From NCBI GenBank assembly GCA_019637295.1, contig JAHBVX010000002.1, positions 1-64,000 of the forward strand: a stretch of 64,000 nucleotides of DNA, in the 5' to 3' direction. The position numbers were made by a program, and so were the translations under genes. The stretch is from Polyangiaceae bacterium. Lineage in GTDB: Bacteria; Myxococcota_A; Polyangia; Polyangiales; Polyangiaceae. Under the pieces are notes generated by a model. It saw only the letters and a program-made list of their open reading frames with translations, did no database searches and was not told where the DNA came from. Below are positions 9,097 to 16,979 of this stretch, piece by piece (the stretch's first letter is position 1; each line of letters begins with the position of its first letter).

Positions 9097-9303
9097 GGCG
9101 CAGAAGCAGACTCCGTTTGTGGCGTCGCGACAAGTCACCAGACGCGATGAGCACGGCCGGCCAGCCGGGTATTCGGCGCCATTTCCCGGCCAGCGCGACG
9201 CTCGGCCACCCAAATTCGCCTCGATCGCCGGCCCGCTATTTGGTTGCCGCCTCCGAGGGCGCGCGCGCTATGCTAGCCGCGCCTTCCACTTCTAGAGGAT
9301 GCC

Positions 9304-10158
9304 ATGTTGCGCGCTCCGCTCTGCAGCTTGCTGATGGGAACCGCCCTGCTCACGGCGCCGCTCGCCGCGAGGGCTGCGGACGACAACCCGAAACCCTACC
9401 CGGATTGTACGCAGCAGCCCACCGAGGGCGACGTCGCCGCCGCCAAGGGGGCTTTTCAGGCGGGCCAAGCGGCCTTCAACGAGGCCGACTACAATCGCGC
9501 GATCACGTACTGGGAGGATGCCTACCGGCGCGACTGCACCGCTCACGCGTTGTTGCTGAACTTGGCGCGGGCCTACGAGCTGAACGAGCAGAAGCGCATG
9601 GCCGTGACCAGCCTCGAGACGTTCCTCGCGCGCAATCCAAGCACGAATCAGCGCGACCAGATCGCCCGTCGCATCGAGGTGCTGAACGAGAAGATCGCCA
9701 AAGAGCAGGGCGCCACCGGTCAGCCGGGGCCCGGTCCGGGCCCCGAGGCCCCGCCGACCAACGGCTCCGGGAGCGGTCCGGTGGATCCTGGGACGAAGTC
9801 GCCGTCCCGCCCCATCTTGCCGCTGTTGGTCGCGGGTGGCGGGGGAGTGATCGCCATCATCGGCGGCGTGGTCTACTTCGGCGGCAAGAGCGATCGCGAC
9901 GACGTCGAGGCGAAGTGCGGGGGCACCGCGTGCCAGAGCGACGCGGACAAGGAAGCCGGCAACTCGGCCAATTCCCGCATGACCACGGGCTCCATCGTCG
10001 GCATCGCCGGCCTCGCCATCGCCGCGGGCGGCGTTGCTTGGTACTTCCTGTCGGAACCGGAGGGCGGCAGCGGGCGACGGCAGCCCGTACGCCGCGCTCA
10101 TCTGGCGCCGGCGGTGGGCCAGGGCTTCGCGGGCTTCAGCGTCGGCGGCGTGTTCTGA
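9304..10158 (+). CDS. Exported TPR protein with C-terminal membrane hairpin
   Basis: This 284-residue protein has a signal peptide (LLMGTALLTAPLAARAA), a TPR unit (FQAGQAAFNEADYNRAITYWEDA) and a Pro/Gly linker. Two hydrophobic segments (LLVAGGGGVIAIIGGVVYFG and IVGIAGLAIAAGGVAWYFL) surround a polar loop. The layout, including GKSDRDDVEAKC after the first segment, mirrors the C-terminal half of the divergent gene at 7471-9096 (LKSNQLYDEVEAD). The two are probably distant paralogues. Function is unknown; anchoring or scaffolding in the envelope is likely. Confidence 0.8.
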   Translation: MLRAPLCSLLMGTALLTAPLAARAADDNPKPYPDCTQQPTEGDVAAAKGAFQAGQAAFNEADYNRAITYWEDAYRRDCTAHALLLNLARAYELNEQKRMAVTSLETFLARNPSTNQRDQIARRIEVLNEKIAKEQGATGQPGPGPGPEAPPTNGSGSGPVDPGTKSPSRPILPLLVAGGGGVIAIIGGVVYFGGKSDRDDVEAKCGGTACQSDADKEAGNSANSRMTTGSIVGIAGLAIAAGGVAWYFLSEPEGGSGRRQPVRRAHLAPAVGQGFAGFSVGGVF

Positions 10159-10171
10159 GCGGCCGAGCGGC

Positions 10172-10435
10172 TCAGCGCAGCTCCCGAGCCCCCCGCCCGC
10201 CTTTGGATTTGGCCCCACCCCAAGTGTCGGGCGCCGGCGCCTCGTCGCCCTCGTCGCTCGGCAGGGCGTCATCCTCTCCAGCCCCGGGTAGCGCGGTCGT
10301 GCCCCGCTCCGCCGCCTGCGCTCCGCGCAGCGTGGCTCGGTCGGGCTCGAGGGGAAAGGGAGTCTCGCTCGCCGAGCCGCCGCACGCCACGAGCAGGAGC
10401 GGCAGCGCAGCGGACGCGAGGGTCGAAGCGCGCAT
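10172..10435 (-). CDS. Small lipoprotein
   Basis: An 87-residue protein starts at the ATG at 10435. It has a clean lipoprotein signal (ASAALPLLLVACGGSAS) and a short acidic, Pro- and Gly-rich mature part with no recognisable domain. It is convergent to the TPR gene ending at 10158 and divergent from the gene at 10520. A longer frame reaches 11158 but overlaps two real genes on the other strand, so the internal start is preferred. Function is unknown. Confidence 0.6.
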   Translation of the reverse strand: MRASTLASAALPLLLVACGGSASETPFPLEPDRATLRGAQAAERGTTALPGAGEDDALPSDEGDEAPAPDTWGGAKSKGGRGARELR

Positions 10436-10519
10436 GGCGGGCTGGTAGCACGAAGTCCGGTCTTCCGAAAGCTCCGCTGCCCTCTGGCCAGGTCGAAGCC
10501 CGAGCGGTAGGGTTTCGCC

Positions 10520-11104
10520 GTGCGAGTCAGACTCAGTCCCGCGCTCTGGGTGGTGACCGGTTTCGCGGCGGCGTTCGGCTGCGGCGCCGAGGAGGAAGCG
10601 CCCAAACCGTCGTGCGCGAACCTGACGTGCCCCTTCGACTACGCGGCTTTCGACGGGCAGACCCCGGCGGTGTCCTTCGAAGCAGACGTGATGCCCATCT
10701 TTCGCCGCGCGTGCGGCTTCTCCGTCTGTCACGGCAGCGCGACCAAGCCCGCGGCCTCCCTGTTCCTCGGACCGCGCTGTCCCTCTCAGAAGGACGACCC
10801 CACCTGCACGACGGACGGTCCGGACGACGCAGGTCGCCAGGCCATCATCGATGCCATCCTCGGCGTGGCGAGCTCGACCGCGCCGGCCATGGACATCGTG
10901 AGCGCCAACGACCCGGCCAATAGCTTCTTGATGTTGAAGATGGACGGCTGCCACGACTCGGCGGGCCTCACCTGCACGCCTCAGCCGGGCGCCAAGGGCG
11001 ACGACCCGTGCGGGGACGCCATGCCCCAGACCTCCAGCTCGCTGTGCGACGACGAGCGCGACGTGGTCCGCCGCTGGATCGCTCAGGGCGCCAAGAACGA
11101 CTGA
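10520..11104 (+). CDS. Cytochrome-c-like exported lipoprotein
   Basis: This 194-residue protein starts at GTG and has a lipoprotein signal (VVTGFAAAFGCG). The mature part contains VSFEADVMPIFRRACGFSVCHGS. The Cys-x4-Cys-His arrangement, preceded by a 'PIF' helix, matches a family of myxobacterial and planctomycete exported proteins related to c-type cytochromes. A later Cys-rich part ends in DDERDVVRRWIAQGA, typical of the same fold. The spacing differs from the canonical CxxCH heme site, so heme binding is not certain. It is followed two bases later by ruvA, so the two may be co-transcribed. Confidence 0.7.
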   Translation: MRVRLSPALWVVTGFAAAFGCGAEEEAPKPSCANLTCPFDYAAFDGQTPAVSFEADVMPIFRRACGFSVCHGSATKPAASLFLGPRCPSQKDDPTCTTDGPDDAGRQAIIDAILGVASSTAPAMDIVSANDPANSFLMLKMDGCHDSAGLTCTPQPGAKGDDPCGDAMPQTSSSLCDDERDVVRRWIAQGAKND

Positions 11105-11106
11105 CC

Positions 11107-11697
11107 ATGATTGGACGCGTGGTCGGTGTCGTGGTCGCGGAGGAACCCACCGGGGCACTCGTCTTGGACGTGCGCGGCGTGGGCTACGAGGTCTCGACGC
11201 CCGTCGGCACGCTGGGTCGTTGCTCCCGGGTCGGCGACGAGGTCGTACTGCACACGCACCTCAACGTGAGGCAGGACGTCTTGGAGCTGTTCGGCTTCGC
11301 GACGGACGCCGACCGTCGAGTGTTTCGGCTCCTGATCGAGGTCCCGAACATCGGGCCACGGACCGCCCTCAACGTGCTCAGCGCACTGCCGGTCGCCGAT
11401 CTGGCGAGCGCCGTGCGCGAGGGGGACATCGCGCGGCTCACTCGCATCCCAGGGATCGGCAAGAAGTCCGCTGAGCGACTGGGGCTGGAGCTGAGAGAGA
11501 AGATGGGGCAGCTCGCGCCGGGCCCGTCCGCGGGGCCCCCACTGCAGTCCGAGGCGCGACGGATCGTCTCGGCGCTGACCAACATGGGCTACCGTCAGCA
11601 GGAGGCAGAGCGCGCCGTCGCGGCCCTGGGGGAACGGCTGGGCGAGGCCCCGACCGCGGACCTGCTCCGGGAAGCCCTCGCGTCCCTCGGCCCCTGA
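11107..11697 (+). CDS. ruvA: Holliday junction branch-migration protein RuvA
   Basis: This 196-residue protein covers the whole RuvA family. An N-terminal OB fold (MIGRVVGVVVAEE, VGYEVSTP) is followed by two helix-hairpin-helix motifs (FRLLIEVPNIGPRTALNVLS and LTRIPGIGKKSAERL) and a C-terminal domain that contacts RuvB (ALTNMGYRQQEAERAV). RuvA binds four-way DNA junctions and loads RuvB. Neither ruvB nor ruvC is adjacent, unlike in many bacteria. The ATG at 11107 follows the preceding stop by two bases. Confidence 0.96.
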   Translation: MIGRVVGVVVAEEPTGALVLDVRGVGYEVSTPVGTLGRCSRVGDEVVLHTHLNVRQDVLELFGFATDADRRVFRLLIEVPNIGPRTALNVLSALPVADLASAVREGDIARLTRIPGIGKKSAERLGLELREKMGQLAPGPSAGPPLQSEARRIVSALTNMGYRQQEAERAVAALGERLGEAPTADLLREALASLGP

Positions 11698-11781
11698 GTG
11701 GGTGCAAAATCGGGGCGATTCGCGGAAACGGGCTGGCCTCGAGGCGCCCGGCTTCGCTATCCTTGACCCCCGGCGGAGAGC

Positions 11782-11862
11782 ATGAATAATCGCGCGCTTA
11801 CGAAGCATCAGCGGCGTCGTGGGGCGGCGCAGCAGGAGGCTCAGCGTGATTACGTGTCCTAA
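11782..11862 (+). CDS. Possible 26-residue leader ORF
   Basis: An ATG at 11782 is preceded by a purine-rich site (GCGGAGAGC) and encodes a basic, Gln/Arg-rich 26-residue peptide that stops at 11862. The stop lies 14 bases inside the downstream FHA gene, whose GTG is at 11846. The short frame could be a leader that couples translation to the FHA gene, or chance. The evidence is only the binding site and the overlap. Confidence 0.3.
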   Translation: MNNRALTKHQRRRGAAQQEAQRDYVS

Positions 11863-12877
11863 GTGCAGCAAGGAAAACCAGGACCACTACAAGTACTGCC
11901 TCGGCTGTGGCGCGGAGCTGCCGCGCGAGAACGCTCCAAAGCCGTTCTCGCCACAGACGCCGCCGCACGGCGTTCCCGCGCAAGCGGCGCCCGCTCCGGC
12001 TCCAGCGCCCGTCGCGAGCGGGGCTCCTCCAGCCGCTGCTCCGACGCCGTACCGCGCACCTGCGCCGGAGGCGGCCGAGCCGGCCCCCGCCGCGTCGGGT
12101 CAGGTGGACTGCCCCCAGTGCGGCCACAAGAACCCACCGAACAATCGCTTCTGCGCGTCGTGTGGCTACAACCTCGGCGCGCTGAGCGGCTCGGTCGCGG
12201 CAGCCGCGCCTGCTGCGGCACCGGCGGCCGCCGGCAGCGGCCCCAGCGTGGTGCTCACCGCGCTGCGCTCGGATGGTTCGGAGGCCGGCAGCTATCCGTT
12301 GCCGGACGCGCCGACGCTCACGGTAGGCCGCGACACGGGCGCCATCTTCGCCGGCGACAGCTACCTCTCGCCTCGACACGCCACCTTCTTGCGCAAGGCT
12401 GGGCAGCTCTCGATCAAAGACGAGTCGTCGCTCAACGGCGTCTACATCAAGCTGCGGCCCAACGAGCCAGAGGTGCTGGAGTACGAGAACGTCTTCCGCA
12501 TCGGTCAGGAGATCATTCGACTCGAGCCGCTCAAGCCCCAGCCCGCTTCGCCGGACGGTGTCCAGCGTTTCGGGAGCCCGGCCAAAGGCTACATCGGGCG
12601 CCTGGCGCTGGTGATCGGCCGTGACACGACCGGCAACGCCTTCCCCATTCCCGAGCGAGGCGTGCACTGCGGTCGCGAGCGCGGGGACATCCTGTTCTCG
12701 GAGGACGGGTATGTCTCGGGCCTGCACTGCCGGATCCACCGGGCCGAGGACGGCAAGATCTACCTGACCGACGTGGGCAGCTCCAACGGCACCTTCATTC
12801 GCATCAGCGGGGAGCGCAGCCTCACCAATGGCGACATCTTGCTGATGGGGCAGCAGCTGTTCCGTGTGGACCTGTAA
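11846..12877 (+). CDS. Double zinc-ribbon, double FHA-domain protein
   Basis: I chose the GTG at 11846 because AGGAGG lies six bases upstream and the protein then begins at once with a zinc ribbon (ITCPKCSKENQDHYKYCLGC). The 343 residues continue with a Pro/Ala linker and a second ribbon (CPQCGHKNPPNNRFCASCG). Two forkhead-associated domains follow. One is near 145-225 (LTVGRDTGAIFAGD, LSPRHATF, SSLNGVYI) and one near 255-340 (LVIGRDTTGN, GLHCRIHR, GSSNGTFI). FHA domains bind phosphothreonine, so this is likely a cytoplasmic adaptor for Ser/Thr kinases, such as that at 44779-46422. The partner is inference. Confidence 0.9.
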   Translation: MITCPKCSKENQDHYKYCLGCGAELPRENAPKPFSPQTPPHGVPAQAAPAPAPAPVASGAPPAAAPTPYRAPAPEAAEPAPAASGQVDCPQCGHKNPPNNRFCASCGYNLGALSGSVAAAAPAAAPAAAGSGPSVVLTALRSDGSEAGSYPLPDAPTLTVGRDTGAIFAGDSYLSPRHATFLRKAGQLSIKDESSLNGVYIKLRPNEPEVLEYENVFRIGQEIIRLEPLKPQPASPDGVQRFGSPAKGYIGRLALVIGRDTTGNAFPIPERGVHCGRERGDILFSEDGYVSGLHCRIHRAEDGKIYLTDVGSSNGTFIRISGERSLTNGDILLMGQQLFRVDL

Positions 12878-12898
12878 CGTGACGCTCGGGAGCGAATC

Positions 12899-13297
12899 GT
12901 GAGCGGACCAAGGACCATACGGGTCGTGGCCGCCGTGATCGAGAAGGACGGGAACTACCTCATCACGCAGCGGCGACCGTCCGCGGTCTTGCCGCTGCTG
13001 TGGGAGTTCCCCGGCGGCCGCGTGGAGGACGGCGAGACGGACGCGGACGCCCTGCGGCGCGAGGTGAAGCATCGGCTGGCAGTCGAGATCGAACCGGGGC
13101 AGCTCATCAGCTTCGTCAGCCACCCGTACGAGCACTACGTCGTGGACCTCTATCTATACGAGTGCCGCCTGTCGAGCGGCGAACCCTCCGAACAGAACGT
13201 GCACGCGTTCAAGTGGGTCACGAGCGCTGAGTTCGATCAGTACCCGTTCACGCCAGCAGACGAGCTATCGATGAACAAGCTGCTCGGCCTGAGCTGA
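12899..13297 (+). CDS. Nudix-fold protein with degenerate Nudix box
   Basis: This 132-residue protein has the MutT-like layout: VVAAVIEKDGNYLITQRR, then LLWEFPGGRVEDGE, then an extended C-terminal half (FKWVTSAEFDQYPFTPADE). Nudix enzymes hydrolyse nucleoside diphosphate derivatives using metal-binding glutamates in the pattern GX5EX7REUXEEXGU. Here the box reads GRVEDGETDADALRREVKHR, so the two adjacent glutamates of 'REVxEE' are His and Arg and the following Gly is Ala. The enzyme may be inactive or use altered chemistry. The GTG start has a GGGAG site and lies 21 bases after the FHA gene, so they are probably co-transcribed. Confidence 0.85.
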   Translation: MSGPRTIRVVAAVIEKDGNYLITQRRPSAVLPLLWEFPGGRVEDGETDADALRREVKHRLAVEIEPGQLISFVSHPYEHYVVDLYLYECRLSSGEPSEQNVHAFKWVTSAEFDQYPFTPADELSMNKLLGLS

Positions 13298-13380
13298 AGG
13301 GCTGTCAAGATTGACCCAGTTCGCGCCGGCGGAGCCGGCCCGCGTGGGGTGGGGCCCCGACGAATTCACTTCGGCGGGGC

Positions 13381-13400
13381 GGGGAGGCGCGTGCCTCCCC
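13381..13400. terminator. GC-rich hairpin after the Nudix gene
   Basis: Perfect inverted repeat GGGGAGGC-gcgt-GCCTCCCC: eight-base arms and a four-base loop. It lies 84 bases after the Nudix stop. There is no T-run, so it could be a weak or factor-assisted terminator or another RNA structure. Confidence 0.45.
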
Positions 13401-13413
13401 GGTGAAAGAAGGA

Positions 13414-13441
13414 AAGAGCTGTCGATTATTTGACAGCTCTT
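13414..13441. terminator. Second hairpin, AT-rich loop
   Basis: Perfect ten-base arms AAGAGCTGTC and GACAGCTCTT flank an eight-base AT-rich loop. It sits 13 bases after the first hairpin. The arm ends in TT followed by G, so it is not a classical intrinsic terminator with a U-tract. It could end transcription of the FHA-Nudix unit or be an operator for the next gene. Confidence 0.45.
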
Positions 13442-13517
13442 GAGCGCCGGTCTCGCCGATCCATCGCGGCTGGGGCGTCGGGGCGCAACCCGCCCTGCTG
13501 CCGACCGAACAGGCGGC

Positions 13518-14189
13518 GTGTGGGAACGCCTGGAAAGCCTGTGGCAGCGCGCGCTCGACGTGCTCGCGCCCCGAGAGTGCGCGGGCTGCCGCCAGCGCGT
13601 GCCCGGGCAGTGGTGCCCACAGTGTTGGCAGCAGCTCGAGCCGCACGTCGCGGCCCTCGGCGACCTCACGGTGTGCGCGCTCGGCCCCTACGACGGTCCC
13701 CTCGGCGCCACGGTCCGGCGGCTGAAGTATCACGACCGTCCTGACCTCGCCGGGCCGCTGGGCGACACGCTCGGCCGACTTCACGCCTCGGTCCTGTCGG
13801 GGCAGGCGCTGTTGGTCCCCATCCCCCTTCACCGGGCCCGTCTGGCGCAGCGGCGCTACAACCAGGCGGCGCTGCTGGCGCGGGCGATAGCCCGACGGAC
13901 CGGCCTCGACCACAGCCCCCGCGCGCTCGAGCGCCTCACGAGCGCCGCGCGCCAGGCAGGCTCGTCCGCGACTGAACGCAGCCGCAACGTGCAGCAGGCG
14001 TTCCACGCGCGGGAGCGACGACTCGCGGGCGCCACCGTCGTGCTCGTGGACGACGTAGTGACCACGGGCGCCACCGTCCGAGCCGCTGCCGGCGCGCTAC
14101 GGGCGGCCGGCGCGTCGGTCGCGGTCGTGCTCTGCGTGTGCAGAACCCGAACCCGTCAGCCGCGAGCCGAGGCTCAGGGACCGCGGTGA
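13518..14189 (+). CDS. comF: ComF-family phosphoribosyltransferase-like protein
   Basis: This protein has 223 residues from the GTG at 13518. It begins VWERLESLWQRALDVLAPRE, then a zinc-binding Cys set (CAGCRQRVPGQWCPQCW). A phosphoribosyltransferase fold follows (LVPIPLHRARLAQRRYNQ) with the PRPP-binding loop VVLVDDVVTTGAT. ComF proteins support DNA uptake and single-strand DNA handling in transformable bacteria; elsewhere the role is uncertain. The frame is also open to an earlier start at 13440, inside the second hairpin, which I consider less likely because the family normally starts just before the 'W..L...L.P..C' segment. Confidence 0.88.
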   Translation: MWERLESLWQRALDVLAPRECAGCRQRVPGQWCPQCWQQLEPHVAALGDLTVCALGPYDGPLGATVRRLKYHDRPDLAGPLGDTLGRLHASVLSGQALLVPIPLHRARLAQRRYNQAALLARAIARRTGLDHSPRALERLTSAARQAGSSATERSRNVQQAFHARERRLAGATVVLVDDVVTTGATVRAAAGALRAAGASVAVVLCVCRTRTRQPRAEAQGPR

Positions 14190-14219
14190 CGGGCTATCGA
14201 TTGCCCGTCGGGCGCAGAA

Positions 14220-16061
14220 ATGGGAAGTATCCCAGCGCTCGACTACTCTCGTCGGGCGGAGGACGATTTTTCACCGGTGACGGACGATCCGGACAACTGG
14301 CGCTGGGCGGACTCGGACGGCGTCATCAGCCATGTCGGCGAGTGGGAGCTCTTGTCCTCGCTCTCCACGGGCGCGCTCCCGCCCTACACGCTGGTCTGGA
14401 AGGAGGGCTGGGCGGGCTGGCTTCCAGCGTGCCAAGTGGCTGCGCTGTCCGGCTCCCTCGATGCCGATGCGGTCGAGAAGCCCGTCGAGCCGGAGCTGGA
14501 TCCCACACGCCGAGAGCCACCCGAGCCGCCCCTCGAGCGCTACCACGTCTATCGCTCCCGCGACGCGGCCAAGCTGCTCGGGGGTGGCGGCAAGAAGCGA
14601 AGCATCACGCCGCCGCCACCGCCGAAGGGCGGCATGATTCAGGTGGCCCCGATCCCGCCGGTCCGCCGACCACCCATGCCCACGTTCGTGGACGCGCCGG
14701 CTCAACAGAACACCACCGCGACGCTGCGCCCCCCAGCAGCGGTGCCCCCTCCCCCTCGCGCAGTCCCCCAGCGGACGAGCAATCCCGGCACGGCACCGGC
14801 CGAGGCGGAGCAGCCGACGCGCCCGCGGCCCATGGACACGCCGGTGCCGCCACCGAACTTGGGCGGTGCCCCGGTGGTGATGCCTCCCACCCCGCCGTTG
14901 CCAGTGATCACCGATCCCAACGCGCCCGCCACACTACCGACGATGGCGCTGATCGGCGCCGGCGCGCTGCTGGTGGGAGCGGTCGCCGTGATCGCGGGCA
15001 TCGTCGCTCTGCACGGCTTTTCGCGAGGCACGGACAGCTCGACCGCCACCGGGCCTGCGCTGGACGGGAGCGCAGCGGCCACGCGCACGGTGCCCTGCAC
15101 GCTGATGCGCCCGGCGAAGCGCCTGGCTGCGCCCATCCACCTGGCCGTCACTCCCAACATCACAGGCGCCGGCGAGCAGGCTGCGGTCGGCTACGCCCGG
15201 ACCGCTCGCGACGCCCGAGGCATCTTGGTGAGCCTCACGGATCTGTCGACGACGGAGCAGTTCAGCGAGTCGGCCGAGTCCAACATCAGCGGCGTCGTGC
15301 CCCTCTCGAGTGGCGGCGGCGTCCGTTTCGTGATCGACGCGGACGAGGCCGAGGTGAAAGCGCCGCGCACGGTGGACGCCTCCCCGCCGTTCACTCTCGG
15401 CACCACTGGGCAGGACCTCGTGCGTGTGGCGAGCGGTCAGCAGCACACGATCTGGCCCGGCGGCGGAGGCGCGCGCATGACGGACCCGAGAGTCGCGTTC
15501 GCGCCAGGGATCGGGCACGCCGTCACGTACCGTCAGGGCGGCCAGCAGGGCAAGCTGCGGGTCGGCTGGCTCAACCCCGACGGCTCGAAGCGCAGCGAGC
15601 TGTGGACCGTCGAGGTCAGCGCGAGCCACCTCGGCACCCCGCTGGTGGCTACCAACGACGAAGCGACCCTCGTCGCGTTTGCTGCTCGAGCGACTCCCGA
15701 CTCGTTCTGGAGAGTGCAGCTCGCCCACGGGACGCTGGGGAACGATGTCGGCCCGGCGGCCGGCTTCCGCATCCCCCCAGGCGGCCCCGGCTCCGAGGCC
15801 ATCTCCCCAGCGGCCACCGGCCTCAGCGGGGGGCGCTGGCTTTTGCAGTGGACCGAGGGGTCCACGGGCAATCGGCAGGTGCGGCTGCAGACCTTGGCCC
15901 GGGATCTGATCCCGGTGGGAGATGCGATCGGTGTGTCACCTGAGGGAGCCAACGCGGGCCAAGGCGTAGTATGGGTGCGGGGCACGACCTCACTTTCGCT
16001 ATTCCTCGTACAAAGTGGTAAATCCCACGAGCTCTGGGGAGCACTTCTGTCATGTCCGTAA
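14220..16061 (+). CDS. GYF-like membrane protein with exported repeat domain
   Basis: This 613-residue protein begins with a GYF_2-type module (NWRWADSDGVISHVGEWELL, then LVWKEGWAGWLPA), which usually binds proline-rich peptides. A long Pro-rich linker follows. One membrane segment lies near residue 245 (MALIGAGALLVGAVAVIAGI). An exported C-terminal part of about 340 residues has repeated beta-rich units (VSLTDLSTTEQF, VGWLNPDGSKRSEL, LLQWTEGSTGNRQVRL) that look like a propeller. It overlaps the next gene by ten bases. The function is not known; the layout suggests a receptor-like link between the envelope and cytoplasmic partners. Confidence 0.78.
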   Translation: MGSIPALDYSRRAEDDFSPVTDDPDNWRWADSDGVISHVGEWELLSSLSTGALPPYTLVWKEGWAGWLPACQVAALSGSLDADAVEKPVEPELDPTRREPPEPPLERYHVYRSRDAAKLLGGGGKKRSITPPPPPKGGMIQVAPIPPVRRPPMPTFVDAPAQQNTTATLRPPAAVPPPPRAVPQRTSNPGTAPAEAEQPTRPRPMDTPVPPPNLGGAPVVMPPTPPLPVITDPNAPATLPTMALIGAGALLVGAVAVIAGIVALHGFSRGTDSSTATGPALDGSAAATRTVPCTLMRPAKRLAAPIHLAVTPNITGAGEQAAVGYARTARDARGILVSLTDLSTTEQFSESAESNISGVVPLSSGGGVRFVIDADEAEVKAPRTVDASPPFTLGTTGQDLVRVASGQQHTIWPGGGGARMTDPRVAFAPGIGHAVTYRQGGQQGKLRVGWLNPDGSKRSELWTVEVSASHLGTPLVATNDEATLVAFAARATPDSFWRVQLAHGTLGNDVGPAAGFRIPPGGPGSEAISPAATGLSGGRWLLQWTEGSTGNRQVRLQTLARDLIPVGDAIGVSPEGANAGQGVVWVRGTTSLSLFLVQSGKSHELWGALLSCP

Positions 16062-16972
16062 AGCCCACGTCATCCAGGTTTTCATCGATTTGTCTGTCCC
16101 TGTCGCTCGCCGTGAGCCCCGTCGCCCTCGGGGCGCTGCTAGTCACGACGCCGGGGTGCCTGTTCGGCAGCGGGGGACCCTCCACCGTCGGCCAGGGCAA
16201 GGAGCAGTACCGCACCGGCGAGCCCAGCTTCGACGAGTACTTCGGCGCGCTGTACGAGCTGCAGGTCGAGCTCGGCAGGGCTCCGGAGGATGAGAAGGAA
16301 GCGCGCCGCAACCTGTCGAAGGATCTGAAGGGGGACCCCGACGCGTCGGCCACCATGTTGGCCAAGCGAGTCGAGAAGCGCGCCGCCGAGCTCGCGGAGG
16401 CGGGCACGGGCCTGAAGGTTGAGCTGCGCGGGCTCGGCGAGGGCACCGCGGCCGTCGAGATCACCCCAGCCGGCAATGACCTCGACTCGGAGGGCACGGC
16501 CTTCGTGGCCGCGGTCAAGAAGGGCATCCTCACCCAAGCGACGATCCACAACCGAATGCGCAAGGCTCAGCTGGTGCTCGAGCGGCTCCAGGCGTTGACT
16601 CCTGCGCTCGAGCAACAGGTCGACTCGGTGTTTCGCAAGAGCGTGGCGCAGAAGGGAGAGGTGAAGAAGAACCTCGCCGACGCGAAGAAGCTCATCCCGA
16701 TCATGAGCGCCCGCGCTCAGGAAGTGGCGGAGAGCTCGCACGGCGCAGCGAAGAAGCTGGTCGACGTCTGCAACACCGACGACGGCAGCTTCAACAAGCC
16801 GCCGCCACCTCCCCCGCCGCCGGAGGAGGAAGAAGAGCCCCCGCCGGATCCCAAGGCCAAGCCCAAGGCCGGGGACAAGCCCAAGCCCCCGCCCGGGGAC
16901 AAGCCCAAGCCGCCGCCTCCCGGGGACAAGCCCAAGCCGCCTCCCCCGCCGCCGGGCGACTTCGAGCCCTGA
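16052..16972 (+). CDS. Lipoprotein with proline-rich repeat tail
   Basis: This 306-residue protein starts at the ATG at 16052, with GGGGAG ten bases upstream. It has a lipoprotein signal (LGALLVTTPGCLFG), a helical middle section of about 190 residues with many Lys and Glu (MLAKRVEKRAAELAEAG, HNRMRKAQLVLERLQALTP), and a low-complexity tail. The tail is polyproline, then polyglutamate, then three GDKPKPPP units. The tail probably spans the periplasm or binds the cell wall, as in TonB-like linkers. Coupling with the GYF-like gene suggests they act together; since GYF modules bind Pro-rich peptides, a direct contact is possible but unproven and would need compatible topology. Confidence 0.75.
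   Translation: MSVKPTSSRFSSICLSLSLAVSPVALGALLVTTPGCLFGSGGPSTVGQGKEQYRTGEPSFDEYFGALYELQVELGRAPEDEKEARRNLSKDLKGDPDASATMLAKRVEKRAAELAEAGTGLKVELRGLGEGTAAVEITPAGNDLDSEGTAFVAAVKKGILTQATIHNRMRKAQLVLERLQALTPALEQQVDSVFRKSVAQKGEVKKNLADAKKLIPIMSARAQEVAESSHGAAKKLVDVCNTDDGSFNKPPPPPPPPEEEEEPPPDPKAKPKAGDKPKPPPGDKPKPPPPGDKPKPPPPPPGDFEP
16871..16940 (+). repeat. Tandem repeat encoding GDKPKPPP
   Basis: The 17-base unit GGGGACAAGCCCAAGCC occurs three times, at 16871, 16895 and 16922, with spacers of variable length between them. It encodes the proline-rich tail of the lipoprotein and is a likely site of length variation between strains. Confidence 0.8.
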
Positions 16973-16979
16973 CCCCGGT

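Noticed and set aside
9225-9303. Sigma-70-like promoter (TTGCCG ... TATGCT) before the TPR gene at 9304
   Set aside because: The spacing is about 19 bases and the -35 match is weak; not strong enough to list as a feature.
10700-10735. Classical CxxCH heme site in the cytochrome-like lipoprotein
   Set aside because: The spacing is Cys-x4-Cys-His, so only family-level similarity is claimed.
16871-16940. Regularly spaced 17-base repeats considered as a possible CRISPR or binding-site array
   Set aside because: They lie inside a coding frame, spacers are only 7-10 bases, and they encode a proline-rich repeat.
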